A stretch of DNA of 39,525 bases from Azospirillum soli (GTDB taxonomy: Bacteria; Pseudomonadota; Alphaproteobacteria; Azospirillales; Azospirillaceae), in assembly GCF_017876165.1 (NCBI RefSeq), contig NZ_JAGINQ010000038.1, forward strand, positions 1-39,525. The letters run 5' to 3'. The position numbers and the translations under genes were made by a program. How positions within the stretch are numbered: position 1 is the stretch's first letter; each line of letters opens with the position of its first letter. The notes under the pieces were generated by a model. The model did no database searches. It was not told where the DNA came from and saw only the letters and a list, made by a program, of their open reading frames with translations. Of this stretch, positions 26,533 to 32,534 are shown piece after piece.

Positions 26533-27314
26533 CGCACGGCCTCCCGAACGTTGCTGATCTCGTCGCGCAGCGCGTGGACGAGGCGCCCGAACTCAGGCGT
26601 GAAGGTGGTTTCCAGATTGCGCGGCCGCGGCAGGTCGATCCTGTGCACGGACATCACCCGCCCCGGCCGCGCCGTCATCACATAGACCACGTCGGCGAGA
26701 TAGACCGCTTCGCGCAGGTCGTGGGTGACGAGGATGCCGGTGAATCTGCGCTCCATCCACACATCCTGAAGGACGGCCCACAGTTCCTCCCGCGTGAAGG
26801 CGTCCAGCGCGCCGAACGGCTCGTCCAGCATCAGCAGCTTCGGCCCGTGGATCAGCGCGCGGCAGAGCGAGACGCGCTGCTGCATGCCGCCGGACAGTTG
26901 CCAGGGGAACTTGTCCTCGAACCCGGCCAGCCCGACCGACGCCAGCAGCCGCTTGGCCTCCGCCTCGTACCCGGCGCGCTCGCGGCGCAGCTTGTGCCGG
27001 TGGGGCCTGACGATCTCCAGCGGCAGCATGAGGTTGCGCAATGTCGTCCGCCATGGCAGCAGAGTCGGATTCTGGAACCCCATGCCGCAGATCTTCAGCG
27101 GACCGGCGACCTCCTGCCCATCCACGATGACGCCGCCGCGCGTCGGCGGCATCAGGCCCGTAACCAGCTTCATCAGGGTGGACTTGCCGCAGCCAGACGG
27201 GCCGACCACGGCGGCGAACTGCCCCTGTTCGACCGTCAGGCTCAGCCCATCCACCGCCAGCGTCCCGCCGCCGTAGCTCAGGCTGACGCGGTCCAGTTCC
27301 ACGAAGGGATGCAC
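26529..27314 (-). CDS. ABC transporter ATP-binding protein (TauB/SsuB/NrtD type)
   Basis: A 261-residue ATPase that powers the importer. Walker A is GPSGCGKST near 39-47, Q-loop GFQNPTLLPWRTT, signature LSGGMQQRVSLCRAL, Walker B LLMLDEPFGALD, and switch histidine VTHD. All are intact. It overlaps the permease by 4 bases and follows the binding-protein gene by 28 bases. This subfamily serves nitrate, sulfonate, taurine and pyrimidine or thiamine precursors. Confidence 0.95.
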   Translation of the reverse strand: MHPFVELDRVSLSYGGGTLAVDGLSLTVEQGQFAAVVGPSGCGKSTLMKLVTGLMPPTRGGVIVDGQEVAGPLKICGMGFQNPTLLPWRTTLRNLMLPLEIVRPHRHKLRRERAGYEAEAKRLLASVGLAGFEDKFPWQLSGGMQQRVSLCRALIHGPKLLMLDEPFGALDAFTREELWAVLQDVWMERRFTGILVTHDLREAVYLADVVYVMTARPGRVMSVHRIDLPRPRNLETTFTPEFGRLVHALRDEISNVREAVR

Positions 27315-27342
27315 GATGATGTCCCTAGACTATGTATTTGGG

Positions 27343-28395
27343 TTACGGCAGCGTGCGCTCGGCGACCGGCGGCAGGTAAGCGTCCGTGTAGACGTCGGCC
27401 ACCTTCACGTCCTTCGGAAAGGCGTAGGTTTCCTTCAGGATGTCGATGGCCTTCTGAAAGCGCGCCGGGTCCACGGTGGACAGGCCGTTCGCCTTGGCCT
27501 CCGGGCTCAGCATCAGCTCATCGAAGGCGAGCTTCATGCGGTCCAGCTCGATCTTGGTGTCGATCAGCGGGTCGCGCTTCTTCAACGCGTCGATGGCGGC
27601 CTGCGGCTTCCGCACCGCGTCGATGTGCGCCTTCAGCGTCGCCTTGACGAAGCCGGCAACCGCCTTCGGGTTGGCCTCCGCGAACTTGCGCGAGGTGATG
27701 AGCGCGTTCGAATAGAGCGCCACACCGGCGTCGCGATAGCGCATCGTCACGATGTCGCCCTCCGGAATGCCGGCGGCCTTCAACGAGAAGATGCCCGTGG
27801 TCAGGAAGCCGGTGATGGCGTCCACCTTCCCCTGCGCCAGCATGGTCTCGCGCAGCTGCGGCGTGACCGTCTGCCAAGAAACCTTGGCCGGATCGATCCC
27901 GGCCGCCTTGGCGAAGGCGGGGAAGATCTGGCGGGCGCTGTCGGTCTCGGGTGCTGCCAGCGTGCGGCCTTCCAACTGCTTCGCGCTGGTGATTCCCGAC
28001 TTCTTCGTGGCGATGGCGGCCAGCGGCGAGGCGTCGTAGAGCACGGCGACCGCCACCAGATCGGCGCCCTTCTCCGCGACGAAGCGGATCATCGGGTTGA
28101 TGTCGCCGAACCCGATGTCGTAGGTCCCGGCCGCGATGCGCGGCGGCACGGCGCCGGAGCCCTCGCCCCGGTCGATGGTGACGTCCAGCCCCTCCGCCTT
28201 GTAATAGCCGCGCTCCAGCGCCAGCAGGAAGGGCGCCTGCGGTCCCTGGAAGGCCCAGTCGAGCGTGAGCTTCACCGGCGTGTCGGCCCGCGCCGGAAGC
28301 GCCGTCCAGAGGGCGGCGCCAGCCACCAGCGCGGCGGTCACGATGGGGCGAACATCCAGGCGGAGGCGGCGGGTCAGGGCCGAAATGCGCGTCAT
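27343..28395 (-). CDS. ABC transporter substrate-binding protein, NMT1/THI5-like
   Basis: A 350-residue periplasmic binding protein. MTRISALTRRLRLDVRPIV leads into a hydrophobic signal (TAALVAGAALWTALPARA, cut near 43). The mature part opens with VKLTLDWAFQGPQAPFLLALERGYYKAEGLDV, the hallmark of NMT1/THI5-like proteins, and continues with GTYDIGFGDINPMIRFVAEK and LEGRTLAAPETDSARQIFPAFA. Relatives bind aliphatic sulfonates, pyrimidines, riboflavin or purine-derived compounds. Adjacency to xanthine dehydrogenase and urease suggests a purine-related or other nitrogenous ligand, which is inference. The start at 28395 has GGGAGC upstream and lies about 30 bases past the predicted sigma-54 start site; the frame is open to 28482 without a signal-like N-terminus. 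Confidence 0.9.
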   Translation of the reverse strand: MTRISALTRRLRLDVRPIVTAALVAGAALWTALPARADTPVKLTLDWAFQGPQAPFLLALERGYYKAEGLDVTIDRGEGSGAVPPRIAAGTYDIGFGDINPMIRFVAEKGADLVAVAVLYDASPLAAIATKKSGITSAKQLEGRTLAAPETDSARQIFPAFAKAAGIDPAKVSWQTVTPQLRETMLAQGKVDAITGFLTTGIFSLKAAGIPEGDIVTMRYRDAGVALYSNALITSRKFAEANPKAVAGFVKATLKAHIDAVRKPQAAIDALKKRDPLIDTKIELDRMKLAFDELMLSPEAKANGLSTVDPARFQKAIDILKETYAFPKDVKVADVYTDAYLPPVAERTLP

Positions 28396-28435
28396 AGAGG
28401 GATGCTCCCGTGGTGGGCCGTTTCTTCCACACGAG

Positions 28436-28451
28436 AGCAAGCGGCGTACCA
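28436..28451 (-). promoter_or_regulatory. Sigma-54 (RpoN) promoter of the ABC importer operon
   Basis: On the minus strand the site reads TGGTACG-CCGC-TTGCT. It matches the consensus TGGCACG-N4-TTGCW at all but one position and has exactly ten bases between the GG and GC dinucleotides. The predicted start is about 28425, leaving a 5' leader of about 30 bases. Sigma-54 needs an enhancer-binding protein such as NtrC; no clear NtrC site was found in the remaining upstream sequence. Confidence 0.8.
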
Positions 28452-28565
28452 ACCGCAGATTGCCTATGATTAGGACACCCATTCGACCAAGCGACCGCCC
28501 AATCGACAGGCAACGCGGTGACGCATGAACAATTTTTGCGCACGATTAAAGATTAAGCAAAACGA

Positions 28566-28596
28566 AAGAAGCCCCTCCGGACGGGAAGGGCTTCTT
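28566..28596 (-). terminator. Terminator after the CBS-domain gene
   Basis: AAGAAGCCC (28566-28574) pairs perfectly with GGGCTTCTT (28588-28596), with further inner pairing. On the minus strand it is followed by TCGTTTTGC and lies 14 bases past the stop at 28611. It also insulates the sigma-54 promoter region. Confidence 0.75.
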
Positions 28597-28610
28597 CAGC
28601 ATCCGAGCGG

Positions 28611-29045
28611 TCAGGCGAGGATTTCGGCGATGGCCTGCTTCTCATCCGCTTCCTGCTCGAACCGGGCGAGTTCCATGCCCATGGCGTCGCGGATGGACAC
28701 CATGCCGACCGGGCGCCCACGTTCCACCACCGGCAGATGGCGGAATCCGCCGTCGTGCATCAGGTGCAGCGCGTGCACCACCGGCCGGTCGGGCGCGATG
28801 GTGGTCGGCTCCCGCGTCATCACCTGCTCCACCCGTGTACGGCCAGGGTCGAGCCCGCCGGCCAGCACCCGGAACAGAGCGTCGCGTTCGGTGAAGATGC
28901 CGACCAGCCGGTCGTCTTCCACGACCATCAACGAACCGATCTGGTATTCCCGCATCATGTGGGCGGCGGTGCGGACGGTTGCGTCGGTCGGCACGGTGAT
29001 GACCCGCTGGTTACGGATGATCGCTCGAATGGGCCGGTTCGGCAT
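28611..29045 (-). CDS. CBS-domain pair protein
   Basis: A 144-residue protein made of a Bateman module: two CBS motifs, the first around 8-60 (VITVPTDATVRTAAHMMREYQIGSLMVVEDDRLVGIFTERD) and the second around 78-130 (EPTTIAPDRPVVHALHLMHDGGFRHLPVVERGRPVGMVSIRD). CBS pairs bind adenosine nucleotides or S-adenosylmethionine and regulate a partner. With no catalytic domain fused, this one probably acts in trans on an unknown target. GGGGAGGAG before the ATG at 29045 fixes the start; the frame open to 29132 lacks a site. Confidence 0.92.
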   Translation of the reverse strand: MPNRPIRAIIRNQRVITVPTDATVRTAAHMMREYQIGSLMVVEDDRLVGIFTERDALFRVLAGGLDPGRTRVEQVMTREPTTIAPDRPVVHALHLMHDGGFRHLPVVERGRPVGMVSIRDAMGMELARFEQEADEKQAIAEILA

Positions 29046-29138
29046 GTCGTCTCCTCCCCTGTTCGCGTTGGCGGCGAATTCTGAATGGAGACCGGATTGT
29101 GCGTAATGGCGACTATCCGCGCAATACAACAAAAGGCA

Positions 29139-29840
29139 TCATACTTCGTCGGGAAAGCATCCGCTGCGCGCCGCGACGACGGCGACCTGGGTGCGGTTGC
29201 GCACGCCCAGCTTCTGCATGATGGCGCGGACATGGACCTTCACGGTCCCCTCCAGTACGCCCAGTTCGCGGGCGATCTCCTTGTTGGAATGCCCGGCCAG
29301 CAGAAGCTGGAACACGTCCCGTTGCCGGTCGGTCAGCCGGTCCAGGATCTGCCCCGTCGGCTTCGACGGCTCGGCCGTCACGTTGCCGGACAGCACGGCG
29401 CGCGGCAACGGCAGGAAGGTCTCCCCAGTCAGGGCCAGCGAAATCGCGTGCTCCAGCACCGCCGTGGAACTCGTCTTCAGGATGTAGCCGCGAGCACCCA
29501 GCCGCACGCTGTCCACGATGTCCGCCACCTCGTCGGAACCCGAAATGACCAGAAGCGGACGTTCCCCCAGCACCTCGACCATGCGGCGCACGCCCTCGCG
29601 GCCGCTGCGGTCGCCGAGATTGAGGTCGAACAACACCAACGTCAGATCCGGCGTGCGCTGGACCACCGCCATGGCTTCGTCCAACGACCCGGCCTCCAGC
29701 ACCTGCGCATCGGGGTGGATTTCTCCCACCGACAGGGCAAAGCCGTGCCGCACAAGGGGATGGTCATCGACCACCAGAAACTTCTGCGCCTTGGCCGCCA
29801 GGGCACGCTCCTTGCCGCGCGTTTGCAGCTGAACTTCCAT
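29139..29840 (-). CDS. LuxR/NarL-family response regulator
   Basis: A 233-residue two-component regulator. The receiver domain (about 19-135) has the acidic pair D25/D26 in VVDDHPLVRHG, phospho-acceptor D72 in VLFDLNLGD, S in LLVISGSDE and K in GYILKTSS, so it looks fully active. A linker leads to a LuxR-type helix-turn-helix at about 165-228 (LTDRQRDVFQLLLAGHSNKEIARELGVLEGTVKVHVRAIMQKL). It is divergent from a second LuxR-type gene across 343 bases. The cognate kinase is unknown; the PAS kinase at 32535-35096 is one candidate. Confidence 0.92.
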   Translation of the reverse strand: MEVQLQTRGKERALAAKAQKFLVVDDHPLVRHGFALSVGEIHPDAQVLEAGSLDEAMAVVQRTPDLTLVLFDLNLGDRSGREGVRRMVEVLGERPLLVISGSDEVADIVDSVRLGARGYILKTSSTAVLEHAISLALTGETFLPLPRAVLSGNVTAEPSKPTGQILDRLTDRQRDVFQLLLAGHSNKEIARELGVLEGTVKVHVRAIMQKLGVRNRTQVAVVAARSGCFPDEV

Positions 29841-30183
29841 CGTTTCGCTACCTCGTTATGCGGTCGATGTCCAAAGGTGCCGCAGACGCGGTCCAGCTTC
29901 GGCTCGACTTCCTTGTTCGGCGGAAAGGTATGTTCCTCACAGATATGGACTATGAAAGTCCAGTTTAGTATGGAATTCCATTCAATTCGAACAGGACAAG
30001 CATCGTTTCATCCAAGCGTCTTGCGCCACTTCCTATACACCCGTATAAATCATTGGGACATCAAGCGTAAAGCCTGCTTTTTCAGAACAAAAAGTGCAGT
30101 TTTTTTCCTTTTTCCCACGCGAAAAAGGATAGTGACGACTGGAACGGTGCGCCGCTCGAAAGCAGCGTCGCGGAGGAGGTTCG
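29841..30183. promoter_or_regulatory. Divergent regulatory region between two LuxR-type genes
   Basis: AT-rich for this genome. It holds TGGACT-N5-AGTCCA (29946-29962) and a perfect 12-base palindrome ATGGAATTCCAT (29970-29981), with centres about 21 bases (two helical turns) apart and shared TGGA/TCCA half-sites. Nearer the plus-strand gene is a perfect 8-base hairpin CCTTTTTC-N6-GAAAAAGG (30107-30128) preceded by a run of T. No supported gene lies within it. The dyads are good candidates for sites of one of the flanking regulators. Confidence 0.5.
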
Positions 30184-30843
30184 ATGAAAACTTGGAACGT
30201 CATGCTCGTGGACCACGACCGGCTGTTCTCAGCGGCGCTGGGGACGCTTATTAGTGGAGGGCCGTTCCGTGTGTGCCATCACGCTGCGAACGTGGACGAC
30301 GCACAGGCCGCCATCGCCCAGGGGGTCGATCCCGAGCTGATCGTTGTGGCGCTTCAGGAAGGCACGGCGGACGACGCGGGCGGGGTCAAGCGCCTGCGCG
30401 GCGCGACCGGCGCGCGCATCGTCGTGCTGGCCGACACCATCGCCGACCGCACCCTGTCGATGTCGCTGAAGGCGGGCGCCGATGCCTACCTGAACAAGTC
30501 CATGTCCAGCGAATCCCTGCTGCGCGCCCTGCAACTGGTCATGCTGGGCGAGGTGGTCTACCCCACCCATGTGGCGAGCCTGCTGATCGCCAACGTGAAC
30601 GAACGCCCCGCCCCCGCCCGCGCGCAGCCGGCCAACAACGAGCTGTCGAAGCGGGAGGTGCAAATCCTCCGCTGCCTGCTCGCCGGCCAGTCCAACAAGG
30701 CGATCGCGCGCAATCTTCACATCACGGAATCGACCGTGAAGATGCATTTCAAGAACGTGATGCGGAAGATCAACGCCCAGAACCGCACCCAGGCGGCGGT
30801 CTGGGCCATTCAGAACGGCCTCTCGCCGCTGGTTTCGGCCTAA
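30184..30843 (+). CDS. LuxR/NarL-family regulator with degenerate receiver
   Basis: A 219-residue protein with NarL architecture but a receiver that cannot be phosphorylated in the usual way. The acidic pair is reduced to D10 with H11 (LVDHDRLF). The phospho-acceptor position holds A56 in LIVVALQEG, and the switch threonine position is alanine (VVLADT). Only the lysine (YLNKSMS) remains. The LuxR helix-turn-helix at about 152-212 is intact (LSKREVQILRCLLAGQSNKAIARNLHITESTVKMHFKNVMRKINAQNRTQAAVWAI). Such pseudo-receivers act through dimerisation or ligand binding. GGAGGAGG before the ATG is a very strong ribosome binding site. It ends at a bidirectional terminator. Confidence 0.92.
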   Translation: MKTWNVMLVDHDRLFSAALGTLISGGPFRVCHHAANVDDAQAAIAQGVDPELIVVALQEGTADDAGGVKRLRGATGARIVVLADTIADRTLSMSLKAGADAYLNKSMSSESLLRALQLVMLGEVVYPTHVASLLIANVNERPAPARAQPANNELSKREVQILRCLLAGQSNKAIARNLHITESTVKMHFKNVMRKINAQNRTQAAVWAIQNGLSPLVSA

Positions 30844-30848
30844 AAAGA

Positions 30849-30882
30849 AAGGCCCTCTCCCGGCCAAACGGGAGAGGGCCTT
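30849..30882. terminator. Bidirectional rho-independent terminator
   Basis: A 12-base perfect stem (GGCCCTCTCCCG / CGGGAGAGGGCC), extended by AA/TT pairs, around the loop GCCAAA. It is followed by TTCTT on the plus strand and CTTTCTTTTTA on the minus strand, between the convergent regulator and protease genes. Confidence 0.9.
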
Positions 30883-30890
30883 CTTGCCGG

Positions 30891-32429
30891 TCACGCGGTC
30901 AGCTTCAGCGGAACGAAGCTCTCGCTGCCCTGGCGGTTGACCAGCAGCAGCACGGCCTTCCGTCCAGCTTTCTCGGCCTCCACGACGCTCTTCGACACCT
31001 CGGCCGGAGACGTCACGGCGTGATCGCCAACGCGGACGATCACGTCGCCGGGGCGCAGCGACACATCGCCCGCCTTGGGCGAGACGCCCGTCACCACCAC
31101 ACCCTTCACACCATCATCAAGCCCCAGGCGACTGCGCGTCGCACCGTCCAGCGGGGCGAGCTTCAGCCCCTTCACCGCCTCGACCGCAGATTTGTCCATC
31201 GACTTGACCGCCGGCCCATTCTCGGCCGACGCGACCTGCTGTTCGGCCGGCAGGCGCTCGATGGCCGCCGCGACCGTCATCTCCTTGCCGTTGCGCAGGA
31301 CGGTCATGTCGGCCTTGTCGCCGGCCTTGGTGTCGGCCACGCGGCGGGTCACGTCGCGGATGCCGTCCACCGGCTTGCCGTTGTAGGCCAGGATCACGTC
31401 GCCCTGGCGCAGGCCGGCCTTGGCGGCGGGGCTGCCGGCGGTCACCTCGGCGACCAGCGCGCCCTTGGGCTGGTCCAGGCCGACGCTGTCGGCGATCTCC
31501 GGCGAGACCTCCTGGATCTTCACGCCGAGCCAGCCGCGCTCGACATGGCCGCTTTCCTTCAACTGCGCAACGACCTGCTTGGCGAGGTTCGACGGGATGG
31601 CAAAGCCGATGCCGACCGACCCGCCGTTCGGCGAGTAGATGGCCGTGTTGATGCCGATCACCCGCCCGTCCATGGCGAAGGTCGGCCCGCCCGAGTTGCC
31701 CCGGTTGATGGCGGCGTCGAGCTGGAGATAGTCGTCGTACGGCCCGCTGTGGATGTCGCGCCCGCGCGCCGAGACGATGCCCTTGGTCACCGTGCCGCCG
31801 AGCCCGAACGGGTTGCCGACCGCCATGACCCAGTTGCCGACGCGCGCGGCGTCGCTGTCGCCCCACTCCAGATGCGGCAGGGGCTTGTCCGACTTGACCT
31901 TCAGCAGGGCGATGTCGGTCTTGGCGTCGCGCCCGACCAGCGTGGCGGGCAACGCGGAGCCGTCCTGAAGCGTGACCGTGATCTCCTTGGCGTCGTCGAT
32001 GACGTGGTTGTTGGTCACGACATAGCCCGACGCGTCGATGATGAAGCCGGAGCCGAGCGCCCCCATCTTGCCGCGCGGTTCGGCCTGGGGTTCGGCGTTC
32101 TGGCCGAACTGGTCTTGGCCGAACTGGTCCTGGAACTGGCGGAAGAACTCCTCGAACGGCGAGCCCGGCGGGAAGGCCGGCAGGCGCGGGTTCGCGCGTT
32201 CCGCCTTGGCTTCCTGGGTGGTGGAGATGTTGACGACGGCGGGCAAGACACGGGCCGCGAGGTCGGCGAAACTGGCCGGCGCGTCCTGCGTGAGCACGGC
32301 GGCGGCCAAAGCCGGCGGCGTGTTGGCGATCAGGAACGGACCCGTCAGCACCGTCGTGCCGAGCAGCAGGGCCGCCACCGTCCGGCGCAGCCGGCGCGGG
32401 GCGCGGGCGGTGATGGGGGCATTGGTCAT
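30891..32429 (-). CDS. DegP/DegQ-family periplasmic serine protease (Do-like)
   Basis: A 512-residue HtrA-type protease and chaperone for damaged envelope proteins. An N-terminal signal (RRTVAALLLGTTVLTGPFLIANTPPALAA) is followed by the Q-linker with a tandem DQFGQ repeat (101-110). The trypsin-like domain has the triad H142 (TNNHVID), D172 (TDIALLKV) and S246 (RGNSGGP). Two PDZ domains follow, near 290-375 (RGWLGVKIQEVSPEIADSVGL) and 410-505 (LDDGVKGVVVTGVSPKAGD). The start at 32429 is chosen for its signal; an ATG nine codons upstream is possible. It is separate from the kinase gene by about 105 bases on the same strand. Confidence 0.94.
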   Translation of the reverse strand: MTNAPITARAPRRLRRTVAALLLGTTVLTGPFLIANTPPALAAAVLTQDAPASFADLAARVLPAVVNISTTQEAKAERANPRLPAFPPGSPFEEFFRQFQDQFGQDQFGQNAEPQAEPRGKMGALGSGFIIDASGYVVTNNHVIDDAKEITVTLQDGSALPATLVGRDAKTDIALLKVKSDKPLPHLEWGDSDAARVGNWVMAVGNPFGLGGTVTKGIVSARGRDIHSGPYDDYLQLDAAINRGNSGGPTFAMDGRVIGINTAIYSPNGGSVGIGFAIPSNLAKQVVAQLKESGHVERGWLGVKIQEVSPEIADSVGLDQPKGALVAEVTAGSPAAKAGLRQGDVILAYNGKPVDGIRDVTRRVADTKAGDKADMTVLRNGKEMTVAAAIERLPAEQQVASAENGPAVKSMDKSAVEAVKGLKLAPLDGATRSRLGLDDGVKGVVVTGVSPKAGDVSLRPGDVIVRVGDHAVTSPAEVSKSVVEAEKAGRKAVLLLVNRQGSESFVPLKLTA

Positions 32430-32534
32430 TGGAAGCTCTCCATGGCTGGGATGCATCGATTGATCCCAAAGCTAGGGACGCCCACCCCACGGATGCCTTG
32501 CGGCTGGATTAAAAGATTTTCAGGTGCGCGAGCC

